Shown: piece after piece, positions 37,797 to 47,263 of the stretch
Numbering within the stretch: position 1 is the stretch's first letter
Layout of the letters: every line of letters starts with the position of its first letter
Assembly (NCBI RefSeq): GCF_000403135.1
Contig: NZ_AQPN01000079.1
Span: 62,001-126,000 of the forward strand
Direction of reading: 5' to 3'
DNA: 64,000 nt
Source of the DNA: Arcticibacter svalbardensis MN12-7
GTDB taxonomy: Bacteria; Bacteroidota; Bacteroidia; Sphingobacteriales; Sphingobacteriaceae
Program-made: the position numbers and the translations under genes
The notes under the pieces: model-generated
The model's input: the letters and a program-made list of their open reading frames with translations, nothing else
Told to the model about the DNA's origin: nothing
Database searches by the model: none

Positions 37797-38717
37797 ATGA
37801 GCTTAGTTATTATAGGTACTGTGGCTTTCGATGCAATCGAAACTCCTTTTGGAAAAACAGACAAAATCGTCGGAGGAGCAGCAACTTACGCAAGTTTAGC
37901 TGCCTCCTATTTTTGTGATAATGTAAAAATCGTTGGTGTTGTTGGAGACGATTTTAACGAGGAAGATATTAAAGAATTCAAAAACCATGGCATAGATGTG
38001 GAAGGTTTACAAATAAAAGAAGGAGAAAAATCATTCTTTTGGGCAGGTAAATACCACAATGACATGAACAGTCGCGATACACTTGCCACTGAATTGAATG
38101 TCCTTGCTGATTTTGACCCTATTATTCCGGAGTCTTATCAGGATTGTGAATATCTTCTTTTGGGAAATTTAACTCCACAAATTCAACAGACTACCATCAA
38201 ACGCATGAAAAGCCGTCCCAAGTTAATTGTATTGGATACGATGAACTTTTGGATGGACGTTGCAATGGGCGACTTAAAAGAAACGCTAACCATGATTGAC
38301 GTGCTAACCATTAATGATGCTGAAGCCCGTCAATTGTCTGGTGAATACTCTTTAGTTAAAGCAGCTAAAAAAATCATTGCAATGGGACCAAAATACCTAA
38401 TCATTAAAAAAGGAGAACACGGTGCTCTTCTGTTTGATGAGGATCGCGTGTTTTCTGCCCCTGCGCTTCCTTTAGCTGAAGTATTTGACCCTACTGGTGC
38501 TGGTGATACCTTTGCAGGTGGATTTATCGGCTACATGGCTAAAGTTGGTTCAGTCAATTTCAATAATATGAAAAACGCAATCATCTTTGGATCTGCATTA
38601 GCATCCTTTTGTGTAGAAAAATTTGGCACGGAAAAAATTAAAAACCTGACTCAGGAAGAAATTAAAAGCCGCATTAAAGAATTCGTAACCCTAAGTAGCT
38701 TTGTATTGGAAGCATAG
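37797..38717 (+). CDS. PfkB-family sugar or nucleoside kinase
   Basis: Start placed at 37797 (MSLVIIGTVAFDAIET), because PfkB proteins begin right at this beta-strand; the in-frame ATG 36 bases earlier adds a non-family stretch. About 306 residues. GGAATYASLAASYF is the N-terminal signature, and DPTGAGDTFAGGFIGY is the C-terminal signature with anion hole and catalytic Asp. It lacks the length of ribokinase extensions. It could phosphorylate a sugar or a nucleoside such as adenosine; the substrate is not predictable. It is followed by a strong terminator, so it is monocistronic. Confidence 0.9.
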   Translation: MSLVIIGTVAFDAIETPFGKTDKIVGGAATYASLAASYFCDNVKIVGVVGDDFNEEDIKEFKNHGIDVEGLQIKEGEKSFFWAGKYHNDMNSRDTLATELNVLADFDPIIPESYQDCEYLLLGNLTPQIQQTTIKRMKSRPKLIVLDTMNFWMDVAMGDLKETLTMIDVLTINDAEARQLSGEYSLVKAAKKIIAMGPKYLIIKKGEHGALLFDEDRVFSAPALPLAEVFDPTGAGDTFAGGFIGYMAKVGSVNFNNMKNAIIFGSALASFCVEKFGTEKIKNLTQEEIKSRIKEFVTLSSFVLEA

Positions 38718-38745
38718 TTAACTAATAAAAGTTTTTTAAACATTT

Positions 38746-38810
38746 GAGGCTTTATCAATAGTAAAAACCATGTATTGATTTATTACTATTGATGAAGCCT
38801 CTCTTTTTTT
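38746..38810 (+). terminator. strong terminator after the PfkB gene
   Basis: GAGGCTTTATCAATAGTAA (38746-38764) pairs almost perfectly with TTACTATTGATGAAGCCTC (38783-38801) and is followed by a T-rich run. Confidence 0.88.
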
Positions 38811-38841
38811 AAGCATCTAAAACTTTTAATATTTTCTAACC

Positions 38842-39081
38842 CTACCTTATTTGACCAATCTTTTTAAACCTTAAAAAAACCAATTCTGTATGTGGAGCAT
38901 CAGCAAGCTCCTCTGTTAGATCTTGTCCGGCCCAATGTTCATAATGCGTACCATTTTTCCATAACCTGCTTTCTGTAACATCGTAAATCACGCCATTTAA
39001 AGCTACCCAAATCTGTGGTTTATCTTGTCCATTTCGCAATGCAAGCTGTGACCGGGTATAAAAAGGCAATTCCTCTTCCAT
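38842..39081 (-). CDS. cytochrome b5-like heme/steroid-binding small protein
   Basis: 79 residues. LPFYTRSQLALRNGQ..PQIWVALNGVIYDVTES is the cytochrome-b5 fold core. GTHYEHWAGQDLTEELADAPHTE carries histidines in the region of the heme ligands, as in the predicted heme/steroid-binding subgroup. No signal peptide. The start codon overlaps the lycopene-cyclase stop by one base, so it is translationally coupled and the last gene of the carotenoid operon. A role as electron carrier to a carotenoid-modifying oxygenase is an inference from that position. Confidence 0.75.
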   Translation of the reverse strand: MEEELPFYTRSQLALRNGQDKPQIWVALNGVIYDVTESRLWKNGTHYEHWAGQDLTEELADAPHTELVFLRFKKIGQIR

Positions 39082-39764
39082 TACAATACCTGAGCTCTTT
39101 TCTTAAAGTACTCAAAAAACAAGACGTTCATTAACAACATAGTTAATGAATAAAAGTGATCTTCAAAAGGAATAGTCCCTACTCGAAAACCTACATTTTG
39201 GGCATCATTATACAACACTACAGGAATAGAAGTCAATAAACCATTCACAATATAAAATGGCACTAATGAAATTAGATAGGCTAAATAAAAGCGACCAAGA
39301 AAAACCGGTTTCCGAATATATACGTATAAACCAATGAGGAGTAGCAATCCAAAAGTAATCAGTGTATACACCCGGTCATAATACATACTCAACAGTACCG
39401 CAGACATGACAACCAATACTAACGTAATCCATGAACTAAACCGACCCAACAGATCCTTTTTGAGATACTCATTTAAACATGCGTAAATAAATATACAGGA
39501 AAATGGAACAGTCACAAAGAACAGAATCTCTTCTAAAGGCAGGTTCAGAAAATATAACCCTATCACATACTGATCATTAAAAGACCAAACATGGTAAAGT
39601 GTAAAAATATAATCCCATAATAAAAACGAGAGTCCAGTCAACAAAAGCCCTGGAAATATATGCTTCCAGCTCTTATAAAAATGCACTCTTTTGTCAAAGG
39701 ATAAAAGCACCGGAAATAGTACGGTTAGAAAATTGATCAGCAGGTAGGTATAATGATCATTCAT
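39081..39764 (-). CDS. crtYcd: lycopene cyclase, fused CrtYc-CrtYd membrane type
   Basis: 227 residues with six or seven predicted membrane segments. Two halves each carry the cyclase signature: NLPLEEILFF (about 74-83) and IPFEDHFYSL (about 198-207). This fused form of the heterodimeric cyclase is common in Bacteroidota. It converts lycopene to cyclic beta-ionone carotenoids in the inner membrane. It overlaps the preceding exported-protein gene by 8 bases and the following cytochrome b5 gene by one base, a tightly coupled operon. Confidence 0.88.
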   Translation of the reverse strand: MNDHYTYLLINFLTVLFPVLLSFDKRVHFYKSWKHIFPGLLLTGLSFLLWDYIFTLYHVWSFNDQYVIGLYFLNLPLEEILFFVTVPFSCIFIYACLNEYLKKDLLGRFSSWITLVLVVMSAVLLSMYYDRVYTLITFGLLLLIGLYVYIRKPVFLGRFYLAYLISLVPFYIVNGLLTSIPVVLYNDAQNVGFRVGTIPFEDHFYSLTMLLMNVLFFEYFKKRAQVL

Positions 39765-40275
39765 GTTGAACTGCCCCTCTTAGTATGCCCAGTTCCTGAG
39801 GAGTAAACCTCTTGGAGTAACCAAAAAAGTCAACCATATCTTTCAAAAGCCGCTGATCGACAGACCCATACCCTTGTTTACCAATCAGCTCCACAATTTT
39901 AGCCTTGTCTTCTGGCAGATTTTTACTCATCCCCAAAAATGCAGGAATATAATGTTCTATGCTAAACCGTAGAAACCTGATCTCCAGATTGTCCGGACTC
40001 AAAGCTACTGCTCTACCCAAATCAATCATGCCACTTTTCAAATAGGCCAGTTTATGATATGGATTCCAGGCATGTTTAGCCATCAGTGTCTGTGCGGAAC
40101 CATAATAAGCCAGACAAACCGGACTTATTCCCTGATCCTTTTTCATCCGGGCATAGAAGTTCTCAGCGACGCCTTTATTGTCCACTGCTTCATAAAACTC
40201 CAATCTAATCTTTTTAATATCCAATGCCATTGTTGAAAAAGGCAACAATAAAAGTAGTAAACAAAACCTGATCAT
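39757..40275 (-). CDS. small exported protein of the carotenoid operon, function unknown
   Basis: I choose the start at 40275: the codons MIRFCLLLLLLPFSTMALD form a signal peptide and the ATG overlaps the crtB stop (ATGA). A longer frame to 40320 would lie inside crtB. About 172 residues. The mature part is helical with TPR-like character (YGSAQTLMAKHAWNPYHKLAYLKSGMIDLGRAVALSPDNLEIRFLRFSIEHYIP). I know no function for it. Its fixed place between phytoene synthase and lycopene cyclase suggests a periplasmic role linked to carotenoid placement or the enzyme complex. Confidence 0.75.
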   Translation of the reverse strand: MIRFCLLLLLLPFSTMALDIKKIRLEFYEAVDNKGVAENFYARMKKDQGISPVCLAYYGSAQTLMAKHAWNPYHKLAYLKSGMIDLGRAVALSPDNLEIRFLRFSIEHYIPAFLGMSKNLPEDKAKIVELIGKQGYGSVDQRLLKDMVDFFGYSKRFTPQELGILRGAVQHE

Positions 40276-41108
40276 ATTCCGATAACCCTCTCTGTAAACA
40301 ATGCCCTGGCCATTAACCATAATTTTCTTTTATCTGATACACGTATTCTTTTACTGGATAATGTCTTGGCCGGATTATCCTTAATCTTATAAAAAAGATC
40401 AAGATAATATATATAAGCAACATAAACACCTGCCCTTGACTTACGTGGAAGTCCCCTTATCCCGATCAAAGCAGCATCAAAATCACTTTTAATATCCGCT
40501 TCTATATCCTTTTTATCCTCTTCGGTAAAACAAAGAAAATCTATCCCCGGGAAATAAACCCTTCCCTTATCTTCAAAATCAGATCGAATGTCCCGCAAGA
40601 AATTGATCTTCTGAAATGCTGCTCCTAGCTTTTGCGCATTAGGCAATAACGAATTATACAAATCCGTCTGTCCATTACAAAACACCTTCAAGCACATCAA
40701 TCCTACCACTTCTGCCGAACCATATATATATTCATTAAATAAACGTGGTGTATAGGTAACCTTCTCCAGATCCATTTCCATTGATTTAAGAAAAGCCTCT
40801 ATCAGATTCCGGTCAATATGATATTGGTTTACCACTTGCTGAAATGCATGTAGTACCGGATTTATACTCACTTTCCTTTCAATGGCCTCAAACGTATCTA
40901 AACCAAATTGCCGGATCATTTGTACTTTATCAAAGTCATGAAAGGTATCAACGATTTCATCAGCATATCTTACAAAACCATAGATAGCATAAATAGGGTT
41001 ATGAAGTTCCTTATGAAACGCCCTGATTCCCAAGCTAAAAGAGGTACTGTACGTTTTGGTAATAATCTTACTACACTCAAAGCAAGTGTAATTATATAAT
41101 TCCATCAT
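40272..41108 (-). CDS. crtB: phytoene synthase
   Basis: 278 residues. The two Asp-rich Mg-diphosphate motifs are DEIVD (50-54) in YADEIVDTFHDF and DIRSD (173-177) in FLRDIRSDFEDKGRVYFP, as in trans-isoprenyl-diphosphate head-to-head synthases. YIYGSAEVVGLMCLKVF is the other conserved block. It joins two GGPP into phytoene. It is first in a four-gene minus-strand operon and divergent from crtI across 72 bases, a shared control region. GGPP synthase (crtE) is not in the window. Confidence 0.93.
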   Translation of the reverse strand: MMELYNYTCFECSKIITKTYSTSFSLGIRAFHKELHNPIYAIYGFVRYADEIVDTFHDFDKVQMIRQFGLDTFEAIERKVSINPVLHAFQQVVNQYHIDRNLIEAFLKSMEMDLEKVTYTPRLFNEYIYGSAEVVGLMCLKVFCNGQTDLYNSLLPNAQKLGAAFQKINFLRDIRSDFEDKGRVYFPGIDFLCFTEEDKKDIEADIKSDFDAALIGIRGLPRKSRAGVYVAYIYYLDLFYKIKDNPAKTLSSKRIRVSDKRKLWLMARALFTERVIGI

Positions 41109-41180
41109 AAATTAGGCGCATCATTTACCAATTATACGGAATTTTGCTTTAATTGTTTTTACGAGTACATTTACCTTCAT

Positions 41181-42664
41181 ATGGGCACCTCTACAATAGC
41201 CATTATCGGCTCTGGTTTTTCAGGACTTTCAGCTGCGTCTATTCTTGCAAAAGAAGGACACACCGTAACTATTTATGAAAAGAATGACCAGGCTGGCGGT
41301 AGAGCACGCACATGGTCCAAAGATGGCTTTCACTTTGATATGGGACCAAGCTGGTATTGGATGCCCGATGTCTTTGAAAACTTCTATGCTTTATTTGGAA
41401 AGACTGCTGCAGACTTTTATACTCTTAAAAGACTAGATCCCTCCTACCGTGTTTATTGGGCCAATAAGGAATTAACTGATGTTCCTGCAGGCATGCCTCA
41501 GTTGAAAGCACTTTTTGAAACCTTAGAACCGGGTGCCTCTGCAAACCTTGATACCTTTTTGCATCAGGCAGAATATAAATACACCACAGGAATGGGCGAC
41601 TTTGTATTTCGTCCCTCTCATTCCATCCTCGAATATGTTGACCTGAAACTCATTAGTGCCAGCTTTCGTTTACAACTCTATACCAGTTTACGCAAACATG
41701 TAGGTTCTTTTTTCAAACATCCTAAAATAGTCAAGATCCTTGAGTTCCCGGTTCTCTTTTTAGGAGGAACAGCTAAAACCACGCCCGCTTTATATAGCCT
41801 GATGAACTATGCGGACCTCGCCCTCGGAACCTGGTATCCCATGGGTGGCATGAATGAGATCGTTAAAGCCATGGTTTCCATTGCAGAAAGTAACGGCGTT
41901 AAGATTGTGTTGAATGCAGAGGTAAGGCACATTAGGGTTAAAGATGGAATAGCACAGGGTCTTGAAACAGATAAAGGTTTCCAGCAAGCCGATGTCATCA
42001 TTTCCAGTGCCGATTATCAGTTTACCGACCAGCATTTACTGGATAAACCCTATCAAAGTTATACTTCCGAATACTGGAATTCACGTGTCCTTTCGCCCTC
42101 CTCCCTGCTGTTTTATATTGGCGTAAACAAAAGGTAACCAATATCCAACACCACAATCTTTTCTTTGATGAGGACTTTGGCAAACATTCCGATGAAATAT
42201 ATAAAACACCACAATGGCCTGAAAAACCATTATTTTATGTGTGCTGTGCCTCTAAAACAGACGATACCATCATTCCCGAAAATGGTGAAAACCTTTTCTT
42301 CCTCATTCCTGTGGCACCAGGATTAACCGATACAGAAGCAATCAGGGAACAATACTTCGACCTGATCATGGATAGGTTTGAGGAAATCACAGGGCAATCT
42401 ATCCGCGATTCCATCGTTGTTAAAAGAAGTTATGCCATCAGCGATTTTGAGAAAGACTATCATTCGTTTAAAGGTAACGCGTACGGACTGGCTAATACGT
42501 TAGCACAAACAGCCTTTCTTAAGCCAAAGCTTAAATCGAAGAAAGTTAAAAATCTCTTTTATACCGGTCAGCTTACTGTTCCCGGCCCAGGTGTTCCTCC
42601 TGCTATTATATCAGGACAAGTCGTTGCTAAAGAAGCAATACTGCTTTTAAAATCACAACTTTAA
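41181..42664 (+). pseudogene. crtI: phytoene desaturase, frame broken by one base
   Basis: The N-terminal frame has the FAD-binding motif IIGSGFSGLSAASILAKEG and GGRARTWSKDGFHFDMGPSWYWMPDVFE. It stops after FYIGVNKR. One additional A in the A4 run at 42129-42132 would read VNKKVTNIQHHNLFFDEDFG and join the second frame (YVCCASKTDDTI..) to the normal CrtI end VPGPGVPPAIISGQVVAKEAI. The restored enzyme has about 494 residues, standard for CrtI. All other parts look under selection, so this may be a read error rather than a dead gene. The enzyme desaturates phytoene to lycopene. Confidence 0.88.
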
Positions 42665-42673
42665 TACTACTGC

Positions 42674-43764
42674 ATGGAAAATTGGACTTCCTTTTTTAAA
42701 AACACACCCGACTTTATCTGGAACATTGTACTTGTTCTCATAGCGATTTTTATAGGCCTTTTAATCCGGTTCATCCTTACAAAAAGCATCCGCCTGTACT
42801 ATCGGCGTACAAAAGTTCATACATTCCCTGAAATCATAAAAAGGCTTTACCGCCCTGCCGGATTCTTTTTCCCATTGATCATCATCAATGCGGCAATTCC
42901 ATTTATGAAAATGGATAAAATCCCCTTGGCAAACACAGATCGAATTATCGAAGTTTCCCTAATGGTCGCTTTTGCAGCTATGCTCATCAGCACCATAAAA
43001 GTTTTCGAATCTGTCATCTACCATATATACGACATTTCCCAGGAAAACAACCTAAAAGCCAGAAGAATAAGGACTCAAATGCAGTTCGTCAGACAGCTTT
43101 TAGTGGCCATTATAGTTGTGCTTACCATTGCGGCCATACTTTTAAGCTTTGAAAATATGCGCAAACTAGGAACAGGACTTTTAGGTGGTGTCGCTATTGG
43201 TGCAACCATTTTGGGTTTTGCTGCGCAACAGTCCCTGGGGAATCTCCTGGCAGGGTTCCAGATTGCTTTTACACAGCCTATCCGTATTGACGATGTGCTG
43301 GTAGTTGAAGGCGAATGGGGACGTGTGGAAGAAATCACCCTAACCTACGTAGTACTTCATATCTGGGACCAGCGGAGATTAATTCTTCCCATCAGTTATT
43401 TCATACAAAACCCTTTCAAAATTGGACCAGAAGCTCTTCAGACATTTTAGGTACGGCCTTCTTTTATATGGATTATTCTGTTCCTGTCGAAAAAGTACGG
43501 GAAGAACTTTCACGTTTACTTCTTTTATCTCCATTATGGGACAAAAAAGTAGATGTACTACAAGTTACTGATACCAAAGAAACGACCATAGAGATCCGCG
43601 CATTAATGAGTTCCCGCAATTCTGGCGATGCATTTGATCTGCGTTGCTACGTACGGGAGAACCTTATTGCATTTATAGAAAAGAATTACCCGAACAGTTT
43701 ACCACGAACCCGTGCAGAAATCAAAGGCATGGACTGTAACAATTCGTTGCCTGCCGCACTCTAA
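42674..43764 (+). pseudogene. MscS-type mechanosensitive channel, frame broken by one base
   Basis: The first part has three or four membrane helices (FIWNIVLVLIAIFIGLLIRF; FFFPLIIINAAIPF; VSLMVAFAAMLI; LLVAIIVVLTIAAILL) and the pore-lining TM3 with LGTGLLGGVAIGATILGFAAQQSLGN (shown as family motif), then the beta domain LVVEGEWGRVEEIT. The frame breaks at NPF near 43414. One more base gives FQNWTRSSSDILGTAFFYMDYSVP, the normal family continuation, to the end near 43764. It is about 362 residues when repaired. It starts 9 bases after crtI. Confidence 0.87.
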
Positions 43765-43787
43765 TAATTCGTTAACCATTGCGCAGC

Positions 43788-45032
43788 ATGCCGGTAAATA
43801 AAAACTATAAAGAAAATGTAAGAGTTGCATTACAATCTGTAAAAGGCAATAAATTACGTACCCTATTAACCGCTGCAATTATTGCGATCGGGTTAATGGC
43901 CCTTGTGGGAATTTTAACATCAATAGATGCCATCAAGAGTTCATTAAATAGCACCTTCTCCAGAATGGGAGCCAACTCATTCACTATCCGAAACAGGGGT
44001 GGTGGTATCCGTTTTGGTGGTCCTGGTGAACAGCCCAAAAATCACCCTAGTATTACTTATCGGGAAGCTATCGCATTTAAACAACGGTTTGATTATCCGG
44101 CCGCTGTTTCCGTCAACACCTTTGCATCACAAGGAGCAACAGCCAAATACGGCAGTGAAAAGACAAATCCAAATATCAATATCATTGGTGGCGACAGAGA
44201 ATACATTACCACGGGTGGGTATTCACTTTCTGCAGGACGTAATTTCTCTAAAGCAGAGATCGATTATGGCACCAATGTGGTTATTATTGGTGAAGAACTG
44301 AACATACGTCTCTTCCCAAATCTGAACCCTGTTGATAAATTCATCCTACTAGGGAACAATAAGTATAAGATCATCGGGGTGTTTGCAAAGAAAGGATCAG
44401 GCGCAGGTTTCGGTGGCGATAAGATCTGCGTAGTGCCTTTAGCCAAAGCTCGTCAGATCTCTACTATGAGCAAGCCTAGCTTTACCATTGTGGTGATGAG
44501 TAACGACTCCAGAAGCAGCGAAACTACCATTGGTGAGGCTACCTCACTATTTAGAACGATCAGAGGACTGAAAGCCGGAAAAGAAGACAATTTCGAGATC
44601 ACAAAAAGTGATGCTATTGTTCAAACCTTGCTTCAAAACATTAAATGGGTTACTATGGCAGCTATTGTAATCGCTTTCGTCACACTTGCAGGTGCATCTA
44701 TTGGATTAATGAACATCATGCTCGTATCCGTTACTGAGCGTACCCGTGAAATAGGTATCCGTAAAGCTATAGGTGCGAACCCTACCCTGATTCGTCAGCA
44801 ATTTTTATATGAAGCTATTGTTATCTGTCTGATTGGTGGTATCGCAGGAATTATCCTTGGCATCCTAATCGGCAATGTAGTTGCTCTTGCACTTGGTGCA
44901 AGTTTTATTATCCCTTGGTTATGGATGATTACTGGTGTAGCCATCTGTATTTTTGTAGGAATTATATCGGGTATTTACCCGGCATCTAAAGCATCAAGAC
45001 TCGACCCCGTTGAGGCATTAAGATATGAATAA
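43788..45032 (+). CDS. MacB/FtsX-type ABC transporter permease
   Basis: Start taken at 43788 ([20 protein letters not shown]), the normal N-terminal cytoplasmic helix; an ATG 9 bases earlier is possible. About 414 residues. TM1 is [19 protein letters not shown] periplasmic MacB-PCD-like domain follows (about 45-270). Three C-terminal helices come next, with [27 protein letters not shown] between TM2 and TM3 as in the family, ending [18 protein letters not shown]. No ATP-binding subunit adjoins it, so the partner is encoded elsewhere. Export substrate unknown. Confidence 0.88.
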   Translation: MPVNKNYKENVRVALQSVKGNKLRTLLTAAIIAIGLMALVGILTSIDAIKSSLNSTFSRMGANSFTIRNRGGGIRFGGPGEQPKNHPSITYREAIAFKQRFDYPAAVSVNTFASQGATAKYGSEKTNPNINIIGGDREYITTGGYSLSAGRNFSKAEIDYGTNVVIIGEELNIRLFPNLNPVDKFILLGNNKYKIIGVFAKKGSGAGFGGDKICVVPLAKARQISTMSKPSFTIVVMSNDSRSSETTIGEATSLFRTIRGLKAGKEDNFEITKSDAIVQTLLQNIKWVTMAAIVIAFVTLAGASIGLMNIMLVSVTERTREIGIRKAIGANPTLIRQQFLYEAIVICLIGGIAGIILGILIGNVVALALGASFIIPWLWMITGVAICIFVGIISGIYPASKASRLDPVEALRYE

Positions 45033-45034
45033 AT

Positions 45035-45066
45035 AAAAAGCCCGGTTCATTAGAACCAGGCTTTTA
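45035..45066. terminator. bidirectional terminator
   Basis: AAAAGCCCGGTTC and GAACCAGGCTTTT form a near-perfect stem around ATTA, serving the ABC permease (plus strand) and galE (minus strand). Confidence 0.88.
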
Positions 45067-45108
45067 TTAATATATAATGCTTATTCAGCTAATAAGTACT
45101 TCTAATCC

Positions 45109-46137
45109 TTATTTAATTGGATTCTCTTTGATATAATTTTCCCAAGCCCAAGCAGATCGCATCATCTCATCCAAATCAAGCTCCGCTTTCCAGTTAAGCT
45201 CCGAATTTACCTTCGTAACATCACCCCACACTTGCTCAATATCTCCACCTCTGCGTGCACCAATTTTATAATCAAGCTTTACACCTGTACTCTTTTCAAA
45301 AGCAGCTATAACCTGTAATACGGAGCTACCAGTACCGGTGCCTACATTGAAAACCTCGTAGTCACTTGCCATCTTCCCATCTTCCTGATATTTCAAAGCA
45401 GCTAGATGAGCTTTAGCTAAATCAACTACATGGATATAATCGCGTACACAACTACCATCCGCTGTGTTATAATCATCACCATAAACCGTAATAGCACCAC
45501 GTTTTCCAATTGCACTCTGTGTGATAAAAGGAACCAGGTTCTGAGGCACTCCTATAGGAAGTTCCCCAATTAACGCAGATGCATGAGCACCAACCGGATT
45601 AAAATAACGTAGTGATATGATATGATAGTTCTTATTTACTTTCGCTATATCCGTCAGAATCTCTTCAGCAATTTGCTTTGTATTACCATAAGGCGACTCT
45701 GCCTTTTTTATTGGCGCATCTTCAGTTACCGGCAACACATCTGGCTGACCGTAAACCGTACAAGAAGATGAAAATACAAAATTGATATCCCTACCTGCAA
45801 ATGCGGTTAACAGATTTAAAAGCGAAAAGAAGTTGTTCCTGTAATATTTCAGGGGTAAGCTTACCGATTCGCCAACGGCTTTATGTGCCGCAAAATGAAT
45901 CACTCCGGTAATTTCAGGATGCGCAGCGATAAAATCTTTTACCAATTGCTCTTCACCCAGATCAAGCTCATGAAATTCAGGTTTGATACCCGAAACGCTT
46001 GTTATCTGATCTAATATTCCAATACTTGAATTATCCAGATTATCTACAATAATCACTTCATAACCAGCCTGCTGAAGTGCAACAACCGTATGCGAACCAA
46101 TATAGCCAGTCCCACCGGTTACTAATATCTTACTCAT
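45109..46137 (-). CDS. galE: UDP-glucose 4-epimerase
   Basis: 342 residues. Extended SDR: GGTGYIGSHT binds NAD, FSSSCTVYG gives the catalytic Ser region, and YGNTKQ is the YxxxK. RDYIHVVDLAKAHL and FNVGTGTGSSVLQV are GalE signatures. It interconverts UDP-glucose and UDP-galactose for cell-surface polysaccharide synthesis. Two bases separate it from the UDP-glucuronate decarboxylase stop... the pair is an operon for nucleotide-sugar supply. Confidence 0.93.
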   Translation of the reverse strand: MSKILVTGGTGYIGSHTVVALQQAGYEVIIVDNLDNSSIGILDQITSVSGIKPEFHELDLGEEQLVKDFIAAHPEITGVIHFAAHKAVGESVSLPLKYYRNNFFSLLNLLTAFAGRDINFVFSSSCTVYGQPDVLPVTEDAPIKKAESPYGNTKQIAEEILTDIAKVNKNYHIISLRYFNPVGAHASALIGELPIGVPQNLVPFITQSAIGKRGAITVYGDDYNTADGSCVRDYIHVVDLAKAHLAALKYQEDGKMASDYEVFNVGTGTGSSVLQVIAAFEKSTGVKLDYKIGARRGGDIEQVWGDVTKVNSELNWKAELDLDEMMRSAWAWENYIKENPIK

Positions 46138-46139
46138 GT

Positions 46140-47129
46140 TTATTTATTATACGTCGTGAAATCTTTATGTTCTATTTTCTCAATGACATCCGTTGGCAAG
46201 GATTTAAAATATTCGTAGGTAATTTTCAAACCTTCAGCACGAGATACCTTAGGCTCCCAGTTTAACAATTTCCTTGCTTTGGTAATATCCGGGCGACGTT
46301 GTCTAGGATCATCTGTTGGTAATGGTCTCAAAACCAACTTTTGGGTAGTACCAGTCAGCTTAATAATTTCCTCACCAAATTCAAGAATTGTAATTTCATC
46401 CGGATTACCAATATTTACCGGGTAAGAGTAATCGGAAAACAACAAGCGAAAAATCCCTTCAATCAGATCATCTACATAACAGAATGAACGGGTTTGTGAT
46501 CCGTCACCAAATACAGTAAGATCTTCTCCACGGATAGCCTGTCCGATGAAAGCAGGTAATACCCGACCATCATTCAGACGCATACGAGGGCCATATGTAT
46601 TGAAAATTCGTACGATACGGGTTTCAACACCATGGAAGGTATGGTAAGCCATTGTTATAGCCTCTTGAAAGCGTTTTGCTTCATCATAAACCCCACGTGG
46701 ACCAACTGGATTCACATTTCCCCAGTACTCTTCAGGCTGTGGATTACAATTCGGGTCACCATATACTTCCGATGTAGAAGCAATCAGCATCCTCGCATTT
46801 TTTGCTTTAGCCAATCCAAGCAAGTTATGTGTTCCTAAAGATCCAACTTTGAGGGTTTGAATAGGAATTTTCAAATAGTCTATCGGGCTTGCCGGTGATG
46901 CAAAATGGAGGATATAATCCAGCTGTCCCGGTATATGCACATAATTGGATACATCATGATGATAGAACTCAAAGTTCTCCAGCTTAAACAAATGTTCAAT
47001 ATTTCGCAGGTCACCGGTAATCAGGTTATCCATTGCAATCACGTGAAAATCTTCCTGAACAAATCTGTCACATAAATGCGAACCTAAAAATCCAGCCGCT
47101 CCGGTTATTAAAATACGTTTTCTTGCCAT
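46140..47129 (-). CDS. UDP-glucuronate decarboxylase (UDP-xylose synthase)
   Basis: 329 residues. Extended [27 protein letters not shown] and the YDEAKR YxxxK. The blocks [36 protein letters not shown] and [16 protein letters not shown] match UXS enzymes, which convert UDP-glucuronate to UDP-xylose with bound NAD. A GDP/dTDP-sugar dehydratase is less likely given the ASPIDY and RRPDI blocks. It is upstream of galE in one operon and divergent from waaA. Confidence 0.9.
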   Translation of the reverse strand: MARKRILITGAAGFLGSHLCDRFVQEDFHVIAMDNLITGDLRNIEHLFKLENFEFYHHDVSNYVHIPGQLDYILHFASPASPIDYLKIPIQTLKVGSLGTHNLLGLAKAKNARMLIASTSEVYGDPNCNPQPEEYWGNVNPVGPRGVYDEAKRFQEAITMAYHTFHGVETRIVRIFNTYGPRMRLNDGRVLPAFIGQAIRGEDLTVFGDGSQTRSFCYVDDLIEGIFRLLFSDYSYPVNIGNPDEITILEFGEEIIKLTGTTQKLVLRPLPTDDPRQRRPDITKARKLLNWEPKVSRAEGLKITYEYFKSLPTDVIEKIEHKDFTTYNK

Positions 47130-47263
47130 TCTTCTTTTAATGCTTATTTTTTTAACTATTGATTCTACTAAATACTTCGATCTTGGATATCAATTCGAGC
47201 GTTTTACTGATATGCTTTAATAAAAACAGTATTTTCGCAGCAAATTAACACTCAGAACATCAC

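Noticed and set aside
38842-39081. Secreted heme-binding protein
   Set aside because: No signal peptide and the start is fused to the preceding stop codon; an intracellular b5-like carrier fits better.
46140-47129. GDP-mannose or dTDP-glucose dehydratase
   Set aside because: The ASPIDY and RRPDI blocks are those of UDP-glucuronate decarboxylases.
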